Shown here: one piece after another, positions 35,013 to 44,220 of the stretch
How positions within the stretch are numbered: the stretch's first letter is position 1
How the letters are laid out: each line of letters starts with the position of its first letter
From: Streptomyces flaveus
Lineage (GTDB): Bacteria; Actinomycetota; Actinomycetes; Streptomycetales; Streptomycetaceae
NCBI RefSeq assembly: GCF_014647675.1
Contig: NZ_BMPQ01000046.1
Location: 1 to 55,171 of the forward strand
Length of the DNA: 55,171 nucleotides
Direction of reading: 5' to 3'
The notes under the pieces: generated by a model
Databases searched by the model: none
Told to the model about the DNA's origin: nothing
What the model saw: the letters and a program-made list of their open reading frames with translations, nothing else
Program-made: the position numbers and the translations under genes

Positions 35013-36896
35013 ATGCCCGCACCGCATCTGGCCCTGCCGCCCACCGACCGCGTCCTGTCGCCGCTCACCGGCTGGACGCGGGCGCACTGGGAGGCGCTCG
35101 CCGACCGGCAGTTGGAGGCGCTGGTGCCCTATGCGACGCCGGGACTCGCGCAGTACCGGCTGCCCGGGAGAACCTCCTGGTCGGGTGTGGTGTCGGACGG
35201 TCTTGAAGGTTTCGCACGGTCATTTCTGCTGGCCTCTTTCCGGATCGCGGGAGCACGCGGCGAGGTGGATCCCCGTCTCATAGAACGGTACGCGCGGGGT
35301 CTGACAACGGGCACGGACCGCGACAGCGGCGAAGCCTGGCCCGAACTCACCGACTGCTCCCAGCAGATGGCCGAGGCCGCCCTGATCGCCGTCGGACTGC
35401 ACGAGAGCCGCCCCTGGATCTGGGACCGCCTGGACGGGGAGGTGCGGGAGCGGATCGTGGACTGGCTGTGGGGCTTCGTGGGCCGCCGTACCTGGGACAA
35501 CCACTGGCGGCTGTACCAGGTGGTGGCCGAGCAGTTCCTGGCCTCGGTCGGCGCACCGTACCGGCAGGACGACATCGACGCCGGGCTCGACCGTATCGAG
35601 GACTGGTACGTCGGCGACGGCTGGTACAGCGACGGCGAGGGGCGCGCCTTCGACTACTACAACGGCTGGGCCATGCACCTGTACCCGCTGCTGTGGTCAC
35701 GGATGACGGGCGGCGAGGGCGGTGGCCGCGGCCGGGTCTACCGCGACCGGCTCGCCCAATTCCTGGCCGTCTACCCGCAGTTCTTCGGTGCGGACGGCGC
35801 GCCGGTGCTCCAGGGCCGCTCCCTGACGTACCGTTTCGCCACCACGGCCCCGGTGTGGCTGGGCGCCCTCACGGGCTGCACCCCGCTGGCGCCGGGGCTC
35901 ACGCGCCGGCTGGCTTCCGGCGCGGTGAGCCACTTCGTGGAGCGCGGGGTGCCCGACGAGCGGGGGCTGCTGCCGCTCGGCTGGTACGGCACGTTCCTGC
36001 CGATGACGCAGCCGTACTCGGGGCCCGCGTCACCGTACTGGGCGAGCAAAGGTTTCCTCGGGCTGCTGCTGCCCTCGGACCACCCGGTGTGGACGGAGCG
36101 TGAACTGCCGCTCCCCGTCGAGGAGTCGGACCAGTACACCGCGCTCCCGGCACCGGGCTGGCTGCTGCACGGCACGAAGCACGACGGCATCGTCCGCCTG
36201 GTCAACCACGGCAGCGATCACAACTCCCCCGACCGGGCTCCCGAGGACGACCCGCACTACGCGAAGTTCGGGTACTCCACGGCCACCGCTCCCGAGGCGG
36301 GCGTGCACGCCTGGGAGCGCACGGTGGACGGACACATCGCGCTCCTCGCCCCGGACGGCACCGCCTCCCGTCGGCGCCTGATCCTTCCGCTGCACTGCTC
36401 CGGGCGTACGGCGGCCTCCCGCTACCACGCTCAACTGCCCGGCAGCGACGCCGAGTTCCCGATCGAGACGACGAGTGTGCTGCGCGGGCCGTGGGAGATC
36501 CGCGTACACCGGGTGCAGGCCCCGGCCGGTGTGGCGGTGCGGGAGGGCGGTTACGCGGTCGCCGCAGAGGCCAGGCCCACGGCGGAGCGGGGTTCGGGCT
36601 GGACGCTGGCGCGGACCGCGGACGGGCTGACCAGTGCGGTCGTCGCGCTGTACGGCTGGGACGAGGACACGGGCATCGCACGCGCGGTGGAGGCCAACGC
36701 CTTGGGCCCGCATTCGGCGACACCGTACGTGCGTTGTGCGGCCGGCCGTCCGGGAGGCCACGGTGTGTACGTCACGCTGCTCGCGCTGACGCGGGACGCC
36801 GTACACCCCCAGGTGCTGCGGGAGTCGGTGTCCTGCGCGGTGGAGGAGCACGAAGTGCGGATCACCTTCCCCGAAGGGGACACCGTTTCCATATGA
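35013..36896 (+). CDS. DUF2264 protein
   Basis: 627 residues from ATG 35013, after GAGGAG. The N-terminal two-thirds matches DUF2264, an alpha-barrel-like family: GVVSDGLEGFARSFLLASFRIAG, then WLWGFVGRRTWDNHWRLYQVVAEQFL and YVGDGWYSDGEGRAFDYYNGWAMHLYPLLWSRM. The C-terminal third is beta-rich. No signal peptide, so it is cytoplasmic. Related folds act on polysaccharides, so a glycan role is possible but unproven. A 12-bp tandem repeat covers its stop codon. Confidence 0.83.
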   Translation: MPAPHLALPPTDRVLSPLTGWTRAHWEALADRQLEALVPYATPGLAQYRLPGRTSWSGVVSDGLEGFARSFLLASFRIAGARGEVDPRLIERYARGLTTGTDRDSGEAWPELTDCSQQMAEAALIAVGLHESRPWIWDRLDGEVRERIVDWLWGFVGRRTWDNHWRLYQVVAEQFLASVGAPYRQDDIDAGLDRIEDWYVGDGWYSDGEGRAFDYYNGWAMHLYPLLWSRMTGGEGGGRGRVYRDRLAQFLAVYPQFFGADGAPVLQGRSLTYRFATTAPVWLGALTGCTPLAPGLTRRLASGAVSHFVERGVPDERGLLPLGWYGTFLPMTQPYSGPASPYWASKGFLGLLLPSDHPVWTERELPLPVEESDQYTALPAPGWLLHGTKHDGIVRLVNHGSDHNSPDRAPEDDPHYAKFGYSTATAPEAGVHAWERTVDGHIALLAPDGTASRRRLILPLHCSGRTAASRYHAQLPGSDAEFPIETTSVLRGPWEIRVHRVQAPAGVAVREGGYAVAAEARPTAERGSGWTLARTADGLTSAVVALYGWDEDTGIARAVEANALGPHSATPYVRCAAGRPGGHGVYVTLLALTRDAVHPQVLRESVSCAVEEHEVRITFPEGDTVSI

Positions 36897-36910
36897 AGTT
36901 CCATATGAAG
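36887..36910 (+). repeat. 12-bp tandem duplication across a stop codon
   Basis: TTCCATATGAAG occurs twice in direct tandem (36887-36898, 36899-36910). The TGA stop of the DUF2264 gene lies in the first copy. Each copy contains the near-palindrome TTCCATATGAA. Confidence 0.75.
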
Positions 36911-36947
36911 GCCCCTCCTGCTGCAGGCCCCGAGGCCTGAACGCCGC

Positions 36948-37562
36948 TCAGAACCCGCCGCTCTCCCGCAGCTCGATCCGCTCGACGAGTTCCGCCGCCA
37001 TCGCCTTGATGGTCTCCAGGCCCGCCATCCCCCAGGGCCTCGGTTCGACGTCCTCGACGCACACCGTGCCGAGCACGAAGCCCGTGCGGTCGGTGAGCGG
37101 GGCGCCCAGATAGGAGTGGATGCCGATCTCGTCGACGACCGGATTCCCGGCGAACCGCGGGTAGTCGCGGACGTCCTCCAGGGCCAGCGCCTTCCCCCGG
37201 ACCACCACATGGGGGCAGAAGCCGTGGTCGCGGGCCATGTGGCGACCGAACCGGTACTCCGTACCGTCCGCGGCGACGATCACGGCCGACCGCTCACGCG
37301 AGCCCGTGCCCGTACCCCAGCCGGTGCCCGTACTGTCCGGAGTGTGCAGGCCCGCGAAGAACTGCCCTTTCTCGTCGATGAAGTTGACCATCGCGTACGG
37401 CGCCGCGGCGATCTCCGCGAGCCGGTCCGCGAAGGCGTCGAAGGCCGGCTCGGCCCGCTCCCCCAGACCGAGCCGGCGCAGTCGCCGCGTACGGGCGGGG
37501 GCGTCCTTGTCCTCGGGGGTGAGCAGCAGCCGACCGGCCGGTCGCGGCGGGTCGTACCTCAT
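36948..37562 (-). CDS. GAF-domain protein of the conservon
   Basis: 204 residues from ATG 37562, which overlaps the cvnD stop by 4 bases. GAF domain text: ADRLAEIAAAPYAMVNFIDEKGQFFAGLH, then HGFCPHVVVRGKALALEDVRDYPRFAGNPVVDEIGIHSYLGAPLTDRTGFVLGTVCVEDVEPRPW. This matches the small-molecule-sensing GAF of actinobacterial two-component proteins. It is the last gene of the cvn operon and may supply its signal input (inference). Ligand unknown. Confidence 0.85.
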   Translation of the reverse strand: MRYDPPRPAGRLLLTPEDKDAPARTRRLRRLGLGERAEPAFDAFADRLAEIAAAPYAMVNFIDEKGQFFAGLHTPDSTGTGWGTGTGSRERSAVIVAADGTEYRFGRHMARDHGFCPHVVVRGKALALEDVRDYPRFAGNPVVDEIGIHSYLGAPLTDRTGFVLGTVCVEDVEPRPWGMAGLETIKAMAAELVERIELRESGGF

Positions 37563-38158
37563 GTGCGGGCTCCGTAACTGGGGGCGCGCGTGGGCGCGTG
37601 GGCGATCAGATGGCGGACGAGGGTCAGCAGGGTCTGCACCCCTGAGCTGGAGATCCGCGCGTCGCAGCGCACGATGGGGATCTCCGGGTCGAGGTCGATG
37701 GCCGCCCGCACCTCCTCCGGGTCGTAGCGGTAGGCGCCGTCGAACTCGTTGACGGCGACGATGAATCCCAGGCCGCGCTGCTCGAAGAAGTCGACGGCGG
37801 CGAAGCACTCCTCCAGGCGGCGGGTGTCGGCGAGGACGACCGCGCCGAGCGCGCCCTCGCAGAGCTCGTCCCACATGAACCAGAACCGCTCCTGTCCGGG
37901 CGTACCGAACAGGTACAGCACATGTTCCGGATCGAGCGTGATACGCCCGAAGTCCATCGCGACGGTCGTCTCGACCTTGTTCTCGATGCCGTCGAGGTTG
38001 TCGGTCGAGGCGCTGACCGTGGTGAGCAACTCCTCCGTACTCAACGGCGCGATCTCGCTCACCGCGCCGACAAGGGTGGTCTTTCCTACCCCGAACCCTC
38101 CCGCCACCAGGATCTTCAGTGCGGTGGGGAAGGGGTCAGAGCTGTCGTCGTAGTCCAT
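37559..38158 (-). CDS. cvnD: conservon GTPase CvnD
   Basis: 199-residue small GTPase. P-loop GGFGVGKTTLVGAVSE is at about residues 18-33, switch-region G3 is LFGTPGQERFW near 85, and the G4-like motif is NEFD. This is the Ras-like GTPase of the cvn (multimeric signalling) system, the effector or switch of the CvnA-B-C-D complex at the membrane. The start overlaps cvnC by 23 bases. Confidence 0.92.
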   Translation of the reverse strand: MDYDDSSDPFPTALKILVAGGFGVGKTTLVGAVSEIAPLSTEELLTTVSASTDNLDGIENKVETTVAMDFGRITLDPEHVLYLFGTPGQERFWFMWDELCEGALGAVVLADTRRLEECFAAVDFFEQRGLGFIVAVNEFDGAYRYDPEEVRAAIDLDPEIPIVRCDARISSSGVQTLLTLVRHLIAHAPTRAPSYGART

Positions 38159-38513
38159 CGAGCACTGCCTCCAGAAGTGACCGGTCAGTGGGGTTGTGGG
38201 GGAAGGCCGGGGGCTTGGTGGACAGCGCCCCGCAGTCGACGAGGTCGGCCAGCAGCACCTTGGTGACCGCCGCCGGCAGCTTCAGATGTGCGGCCACCTC
38301 GGCGACCGAGACGGGCACCCGGCACAGTTCGAGCGCCTGGTTGTGCTCGGGGCCGAGGTACCCGAGAGGGGTGGCTCCGGTGGCCCGCATCTGCGACAGC
38401 AGATCGAGCGCGGTACTGGGCCGGGTCCGGCCGTTGCTGACCGTGTAGGGCCGTACGAGGCGTCCGGCCGCGTCATCGAGCCAGGGCCCGTCCCCGGCCG
38501 CGGTCACGCTCAA
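38136..38513 (-). CDS. cvnC: conservon protein CvnC (DUF742)
   Basis: 125 residues: GRLVRPYTVSNGRTRPSTALDLLSQMRATG at the start, then HNQALELCRVPVSVAEVAAHLKLPAAVTKVLLADLVDCGAL. This is the DUF742 winged-helix-like family always found between cvnB and cvnD. It is a scaffold in the complex. It overlaps cvnB by 4 bases. Confidence 0.92.
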   Translation of the reverse strand: MSVTAAGDGPWLDDAAGRLVRPYTVSNGRTRPSTALDLLSQMRATGATPLGYLGPEHNQALELCRVPVSVAEVAAHLKLPAAVTKVLLADLVDCGALSTKPPAFPHNPTDRSLLEAVLDGLRRQL

Positions 38514-38959
38514 GGCCTCATCGCCGAGGGCTCGACGGGGGACTGCCCGAGGGGGGACTGCCTGGGTGCGGTCATCAGATACGGGCGGACGCTCTTGACC
38601 AGCATCGCCATCTCGTATCCGAGCACGGCCGCGTCGGCCTCGCGTCCGGCGAGCACGGCGAGACAGGTGCCGGAGCCCGCGGTGGACACGAACAGCAGGG
38701 TGGAGTCGAGTTCGACGACGACCTGGCGTACGTCACCGCCGTCCCCGAAGCGGACGCCCGCGCTGCGCCCCAGGGAGTACAGCCCGGAGGCGAGGGCCGC
38801 CATGTGGTCGGCACTGTCGGGGTCGAGGCCATGGACCGACTTCACCAAGCCGTCGCAGGAGAGCAGCACCGCGCTCCTGGTGTGCGGGACGCGCTGCACC
38901 AGGCCGCTCATCAGCCAGTCGAGATCGGATACATGGGCGGTCGGCACATCGCTCGCCAT
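38510..38959 (-). CDS. cvnB: conservon roadblock/LC7 protein CvnB
   Basis: 149 residues from ATG 38959 (AAGGAG upstream). The roadblock/LC7 domain reads LDWLMSGLVQRVPHTRSAVLLSCDGLVKSVHGLDPDSADHMAALASGLYSLG. These proteins act as dimeric GTPase regulators. An in-frame start at 39040 would overlap the cvnA stop by 4 bases and add a Thr/Ser-rich leader of 27 residues, so the true start is not settled. Confidence 0.88.
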   Translation of the reverse strand: MASDVPTAHVSDLDWLMSGLVQRVPHTRSAVLLSCDGLVKSVHGLDPDSADHMAALASGLYSLGRSAGVRFGDGGDVRQVVVELDSTLLFVSTAGSGTCLAVLAGREADAAVLGYEMAMLVKSVRPYLMTAPRQSPLGQSPVEPSAMRP

Positions 38960-39036
38960 GGGGGATCGACTCCTTGAAGTACGTGCGTCGGTGGGAGCGG
39001 AGGTGTGGGTGGACGTGGAAGTGGGGGTGGCGTTGA

Positions 39037-41103
39037 TCATCCGGCTGGTGTGCTTCCGTCGTGTCGGGCGGTGAAGTCATGAGTGGGCGCGGGCGCCGGC
39101 TCGCGCGCGGCGTGCGCCTCGGGTGATTCGTGCGCGCTCCCGGGTGCGGCGTCCCTGCGCGCCGCGTCCCGTTGCTGGGCCTCGGCGAGCCCGATGCCCC
39201 GCTGAAAGGCCGCCATCAGGCCGGGGTCGTGCCCGACGAGGAACTCGGACTCCGGGCGGGGCAGGGGCCCTTCGCGCAGCTCGGGCACGATGTGCTCCTG
39301 GGCGCGCCGTCTGGGCAGTTGGGGCTTGCCCATGGTGCCGCGCACCGCACCGCTCCGCGGCGTCGGCGAGGTGAGCGTCTTCGCGATGTTCTCGATCACG
39401 ATCCGCCGGTCGTCGGAGCGGATGCCGGGCACCGCCTCCGCCGGATTGGGCCGCGCCTCGGCGCCGCGCACGGGGAGCGGCACCGAACGGCTGCCGCTCA
39501 CCACCGTCGTTCCTGCCGACGCGTCATCCCGCGGCTGCCGCGACGTCGCGGGCCTCTCGCCACGGTGCCCGTGCGCGGTCGCCTCCTGACGTGCAGTCGA
39601 TTCCTGACGCGCCCTCGTTTCCTGACGCTGCGCATGCGATACGTCTACGGGAGCGCCCGGCACGACACCCTGCACCGGAACGGGCGTTCCCTGGACCGGG
39701 ACCTCCGCCACACGAGCCGAAACGCCATGGGGAGCCGCCGTCCCGTGCTCGGGCTTCCCCTGGACCGCAACACCCTGAACCGGAGTGCCGTACACCGGAA
39801 CGCCCTCGGCCGACGTACCGGCTTCCGGCGCCACCGTCCGCGACCGACCGGCCCCCGCCTGCCCTGCTCCCGCCTGCCCCGCCACCGCCTGCTCGGGTTC
39901 CGCGCCGAGGAGCTCCTGCGGCATGACGAGCACGGCCTGGATACCGCCGTAGATATTGGTCTGCAGCCGGACCGCGATGCCGTGCCGACGCGCGAGCTGC
40001 GAGACCACGAACAACCCGATGCGGCCGTCCTGCAACAGGCTCGCGACGTTCACCTGGTCCGGGTCGGCGAGCAGGGTGTTCATCTTGTTCTGTTCGGCCG
40101 GCGGCATGCCGAGCCCGCGGTCCTCGACCTCGATGGCGAGCCCGGAGGTGACGAGGTTGGCGCGCAGCAGGACCTGCGTCTGCGGGGCCGAGAACACCGT
40201 GGCGTTCTCGACGAGTTCGGCCAGCAGATGGATCACGTCGGCGACGGCGTGACCGCGCACGGTGCCTTCGATCGGCGGCACGAGCTTGACCCGCGAGTAC
40301 TGCTCGACCTCGGCGGTGGCGGAGCGCAGCACCTCGGTCATGGAGACCGGTTTGCTCCACTGACGGCGGGAGACGGCGCCGCCGAGCACGGCGAGGTTCT
40401 CGGCGTGACGGCGGATGCGGGTGGCGAGGTGGTCGACGTGGAAGAGGCCCTTGAGCAGGTCCGGGTCCTCGATCTCGTTCTCCAGCTCGTCCAGGACCGA
40501 GATCTCGCGCTGCACGAGGGACTGAAGTCGCCGGGCCAGATTGACGAAGACCTCGAGCTTCTGCTCGCTGCCCGCCTGGCTGGACAGCCGTGAGGCCTGG
40601 ACGACCGCGCTGACGGCGCCGTCGTGGGCGCGTGCGAGGTCGTCGGCGAGCAGGTCGAACTCATCGGCGTCCGGGGCGAGTTCGCGGCGCTTGCGACGTG
40701 CCGGCGGCCCGTCGCCGCGTCGCAGGGCCTCGACCAGGCCGCGCAGTTCGGCCTGGTCACGGGCGCTGGCGCCGCGCAGCGTACCGACCCGCTCGCGTAC
40801 GGACCTGGCGGCGCGGTCGGCGGCCACGGCGGCGATCACGATGCCTGCGAGGGCGACCGCGACAGCTCCGCCGAGGACGATCCACAGGGTGAGGCTGGGC
40901 CTGGCCATGGTCGAGCGGACGGTGAACAGCACGGCGGCGCTGGCGCTGAGGGCCACCGCGATGGGCGGCAGGACCGCGAGACGCAGGAGCTGGGGCCGTA
41001 TATGGGTCTCGGGCAGCGAGGGGGCGGTGCGGGCGACCGGTCGCCCGTGGCGCCCGCCCTCGCGGCGGTCAGCGCGTGCGGCCGGTGCGCGAAGGTGAGA
41101 CAT
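39037..41103 (-). CDS. cvnA: conservon sensor-like ATPase CvnA
   Basis: 688 residues from ATG 41103 (GAGGA upstream). Two hydrophobic segments, IRPQLLRLAVLPPIAVALSASAAVLFTV and LTLWIVLGGAVAVALAGIVIAAVAA, anchor it in the membrane. A coiled region and a histidine-kinase-type ATPase follow (LLAELVENATVFSAP N-box, DRGLGMPP G1 box, GRIGLFVVSQLA), but there is no clear phospho-His. The C-terminal 250 residues are disordered, with Val/Pro/Gln/Gly repeats such as VPVYGTPVQGVAVQGKP and VPVQGTPVPVQGV. First gene of the cvn operon; an ATG at 41166 would add 21 residues. Confidence 0.9.
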   Translation of the reverse strand: MSHLRAPAARADRREGGRHGRPVARTAPSLPETHIRPQLLRLAVLPPIAVALSASAAVLFTVRSTMARPSLTLWIVLGGAVAVALAGIVIAAVAADRAARSVRERVGTLRGASARDQAELRGLVEALRRGDGPPARRKRRELAPDADEFDLLADDLARAHDGAVSAVVQASRLSSQAGSEQKLEVFVNLARRLQSLVQREISVLDELENEIEDPDLLKGLFHVDHLATRIRRHAENLAVLGGAVSRRQWSKPVSMTEVLRSATAEVEQYSRVKLVPPIEGTVRGHAVADVIHLLAELVENATVFSAPQTQVLLRANLVTSGLAIEVEDRGLGMPPAEQNKMNTLLADPDQVNVASLLQDGRIGLFVVSQLARRHGIAVRLQTNIYGGIQAVLVMPQELLGAEPEQAVAGQAGAGQAGAGRSRTVAPEAGTSAEGVPVYGTPVQGVAVQGKPEHGTAAPHGVSARVAEVPVQGTPVPVQGVVPGAPVDVSHAQRQETRARQESTARQEATAHGHRGERPATSRQPRDDASAGTTVVSGSRSVPLPVRGAEARPNPAEAVPGIRSDDRRIVIENIAKTLTSPTPRSGAVRGTMGKPQLPRRRAQEHIVPELREGPLPRPESEFLVGHDPGLMAAFQRGIGLAEAQQRDAARRDAAPGSAHESPEAHAAREPAPAPTHDFTARHDGSTPAG

Positions 41104-41396
41104 CGACGTCCTCGTACTGGATATGTCGGGGCCGTTGCGGCTCCCGCGGATCTGCGAGTCGGGCATGCGCCATCGCGGTGCCGTTCGCGCACGCCGAAAA
41201 TCCGGCCCTGCGTCGCCCGGCGGCCACTCACAGTAGTCGCCAGCGCATCACACTCGGTGGGCAGTTGACAAAGTCCGGCGGGCATCGTCCCGCTCTGGTA
41301 TGAGCGTTCGTACGACAGACCGATAAGCCCCTCGTACGCGCGTTCCTGTGCACGATCGGATCGATCAGACCTGGTCAGAAACGGTCAGCACAAAAA

Positions 41397-41435
41397 GGCG
41401 AGGGCCGAGGAGCACATCGCTCCTCGGCCCTCGCC
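41397..41435 (-). terminator. rho-independent terminator after the MBL gene
   Basis: A perfect 17-bp stem, GGCGAGGGCCGAGGAGC (41397-41413) with its complement at 41419-41435, around a 5-base loop. On the minus strand it is followed by TTTTTG. It lies 24 bp past the stop of the metallo-hydrolase gene. Confidence 0.93.
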
Positions 41436-41458
41436 GACCGTCCTCGCTTACGTCCCGA

Positions 41459-42673
41459 TCACCCTGCCGGGACGGTTTCCGGCTCTCCGGTGTCCTCCGC
41501 GGTGTCACCCGGCGTATCGGCGACCACCTTGGCGGCCGGCTTCTCGGCGACCGGCCAGCCACCGACCGGCGTGTGCGCCACGCCGCGCCACCAGGGCTCG
41601 GACGGCACGGTCTCGGCCGTGGGCTCGAAGGGCTCACCGGGACGGGGCAGCGCGATCCGCGCACCGGCCGCTCGGGCGGCGGTGATCGTCCCCTCGCCGG
41701 GCTCGGCCCAGGGGTGCGTCGCCAGGTTGAACGTCGCCCAGTGGATCGGCAGCATCACGCCGCTGGGCTTCTCGCCCTGGAGGTCCAGGTGGGCGCGCAT
41801 GCCCTCCTCGGGCGTCATGTGGATGTCGGGCCAGAAGTCGGAATAGGCGCCGATCTGGATCATCGTGGCGTCGAAGGGGCCGTGCTCGGCGCCGATGTCC
41901 TTGAATCCGGTGAAGTACCCGGTGTCGCCGCTGTGATAGATCCGGTGCTCATCACCCGCGACGACCCACGAGGCCCAGAGGGTGTGCTGGGTGTTGCGCA
42001 GTCCTCGCCCGCAGAAGTGGCGGGCGGGCGTGGCGGTCAGAGAGATCCCGCCGACCTTCGTCGTCTCGTTCCAGTCCAGCTCGCGCAGCCGGTCCGGGGA
42101 GACGCCCCAGTGCTCCAGGTGGGCGCCGACGCCGAGGGGCACCGCGAACACCGTGTCCGTATCGGCCAGGGCCTTGATGGAGGGCAGGTCGAGGTGGTCG
42201 TAGTGATCGTGCGAGATGACGACCACGTCGACCGCGCCGAGCGCCGTCAGCGGCAGGGGCGCAGGGTGCAGCCGCTTGGGCCCGGCGAAGGCGACCGGGG
42301 AGCAGCGCTCGCCCCAGACGGGATCGAAGAGCACCCGGTGGCCGTCGATCTCGGCGAGCACGCTGGAGTGCCCCATCCACGTCAGCCGCAGGCCGTGGGC
42401 CGGGGGCCTGGCGAGGTCGGCGAGGGTCGTGGCGTGCACCGGCACCGTCCCCGCCGGGGCGCGGCGAACCCGCTCTTCCTTGCGGAAGAAGGCCTGTGCG
42501 AACTCACGCATGGCACCGTCGGGCCGGGGGGCACCCTCCGGATTCCGGAAGACGCCGTCCGCGAAGTTCGGCGATCTGCGGATGCGCTCCATGCGCTCAC
42601 CGCTCGGATCCGCGCCGAAGGCGGCGGGCCGCAGAGCACGGAGCCCGGAGCTCAGGGGACGGAAACCGGTCAC
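41459..42673 (-). CDS. MBL-fold metal-dependent hydrolase
   Basis: A 404-residue protein. The metal motif HDHYDHLD is central, preceded by LRLTWMGHSSVLAEIDGHRVLFDPVWGERCSP. HSGDTGYFTGF and LPIHWATFNLA hold later metal ligands. This layout is that of NAPE-PLD/UlaG-like MBL hydrolases acting on phospholipid-like or cyclic phosphodiester substrates. The C-terminus adds a short acidic tail. Monocistronic between its terminator and a divergent amino-acid dehydrogenase gene. Confidence 0.88.
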   Translation of the reverse strand: MTGFRPLSSGLRALRPAAFGADPSGERMERIRRSPNFADGVFRNPEGAPRPDGAMREFAQAFFRKEERVRRAPAGTVPVHATTLADLARPPAHGLRLTWMGHSSVLAEIDGHRVLFDPVWGERCSPVAFAGPKRLHPAPLPLTALGAVDVVVISHDHYDHLDLPSIKALADTDTVFAVPLGVGAHLEHWGVSPDRLRELDWNETTKVGGISLTATPARHFCGRGLRNTQHTLWASWVVAGDEHRIYHSGDTGYFTGFKDIGAEHGPFDATMIQIGAYSDFWPDIHMTPEEGMRAHLDLQGEKPSGVMLPIHWATFNLATHPWAEPGEGTITAARAAGARIALPRPGEPFEPTAETVPSEPWWRGVAHTPVGGWPVAEKPAAKVVADTPGDTAEDTGEPETVPAG

Positions 42674-42986
42674 GGCACCTCCAGGTGGAGTCGGTCTGAC
42701 ATTTCATTATGGTCGCCGCCTCTGACAGCGCCGGGTCGGGCGTATGACAGGGCGGTGTCCGCGCCGGACACGGCGAGATCCACCGCGTACGACGTCGGCA
42801 CGTACTGAAGATCCATTCAGCACGTTGACAGAGCCGCACAACCCTTTCGATACTGACTGGTTATTCAGCAACAACAGGCCCCGACCGGCACCGGGCCACT
42901 CTGGGCGTCCGGTCCCACGCTGCTCAAACGCTCCGACTCCGCTGCCTGTTCCCGGTTCCCGATTTCCCGTTCCCGAGGAGACCCCC
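42674..42986. other. divergent promoter region
   Basis: 313 bp between the MBL hydrolase (minus) and the dehydrogenase (plus). An AT-rich patch near 42695-42715 could hold the MBL promoter, and one at 42848-42870 (ACTGACTGGTTATTC) that of the dehydrogenase. No clear operator or open frame. Confidence 0.45.
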
Positions 42987-44180
42987 ATGACCGCCCAGGA
43001 CAGCAGTCCCTTGATGACGCTCACCTGGACCGACCACGTCACCGGCCGCCAGGGGCACCTGGTCGTGGACCGGCTGGTGCGCGGAGTCTCCAGCGGCGGG
43101 CTGCGGATGCGGGCAGGCTGCACGTTGGACGAGGTCACCGGACTCGCGCGTGGCATGACCATGAAGGAGGCGCTGCACTACAACCCCGAGGGTCGGTACA
43201 TCCCGCTGGGCGGCGCGAAGGGCGGCATCGACTGCGATCCCCAGGACCCCGGGGCGTACGGGATCCTCGTGCGCTATCTGCGCGCCATGCGCCCGTACAT
43301 CGAGAACTTCTGGACCACCGGCGAGGACCTCGGCCTCACCCAGGACGTCGTCGACCGGGCCGCCGCCGAGGCGGGACTCGTCTCGTCCATCCAGGCCGTG
43401 TACCCGCTGCTCGACGACGAGGCGACGGCTCGGCGGCGACTGGCGGACGCCTTCGCCGTCGAGGTGGACGGCATCGGGCTCGACGAGCTGGCCGGCGGCT
43501 GCGGGGTGGCCGAGTCCGTCCTCGCGACGCTGGACCGCAGCAAACGGCCGTACGCGGGGACGAGGGTGGCCGTGCAGGGTCTGGGCACCATGGGCGGGGC
43601 CACGGCACGGTTCCTCGCGCGCGCGGGACTCACGATCGTGGCGGTCGCCGACGTGAAGGGCACGATCGTCAACCCGGCGGGACTCGACGTCGAGGCACTG
43701 CTGGCCGCCCGTGACGCGTACGGAACGGTCGACCGCCCGGCGGCACTTCGCCCGGCCGACCTCGAACTGCCGGGCGACGCCTGGCTGTCCACCGAGGCCG
43801 AGGTGCTGGTGCCGGCGGCTGTCTCGTACGCGATCGACACCGTCAACCAGGCGCGGATCACGGCTCGTTGGATCGTCGAGGCCGCGAACATGCCCGTACT
43901 GCCCGAGGCGGAGGAACTGCTCGCCGCGCGCGGTGTCACCGTCCTGCCGGACGTCGTCGTCAACTCCGGGACCAACGCCTGGTGGTGGTGGACGCTGTTC
44001 GGCGACATCGGAGCCGACGCGGACGAGGCGTTCACATACACACGACGCTCCATGCGGGCCCTGATCGACCAGATGCTCACGCGCGCGGAGGCCGACGGCA
44101 CGACACCACGGGCGGCCGCACACGCGATCGTCGCGGACCGACTGCCGGTGATTTCCGAACGGTTCGGGTGGTATCGGTGA
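42987..44180 (+). CDS. Glu/Leu/Phe/Val-type amino-acid dehydrogenase
   Basis: 397 residues from ATG 42987 (GAGGAG at 42975-42980). The catalytic-lysine segment PLGGAKGGIDCDP is near residue 75. The Rossmann fold GLGTMGGATARFLARAGLTIVAVADV is near 195. It catalyses NAD(P)-dependent oxidative deamination of an amino acid. The subfamily is not clear: the sequence is longer than Streptomyces valine dehydrogenase. A TetR-type gene lies 40 bp downstream on the same strand, and may regulate it. Confidence 0.85.
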   Translation: MTAQDSSPLMTLTWTDHVTGRQGHLVVDRLVRGVSSGGLRMRAGCTLDEVTGLARGMTMKEALHYNPEGRYIPLGGAKGGIDCDPQDPGAYGILVRYLRAMRPYIENFWTTGEDLGLTQDVVDRAAAEAGLVSSIQAVYPLLDDEATARRRLADAFAVEVDGIGLDELAGGCGVAESVLATLDRSKRPYAGTRVAVQGLGTMGGATARFLARAGLTIVAVADVKGTIVNPAGLDVEALLAARDAYGTVDRPAALRPADLELPGDAWLSTEAEVLVPAAVSYAIDTVNQARITARWIVEAANMPVLPEAEELLAARGVTVLPDVVVNSGTNAWWWWTLFGDIGADADEAFTYTRRSMRALIDQMLTRAEADGTTPRAAAHAIVADRLPVISERFGWYR

Positions 44181-44220
44181 CGCCGGATGCCTGTCCGGCC
44201 CCGTGTGTAGGGTTGCGGGC

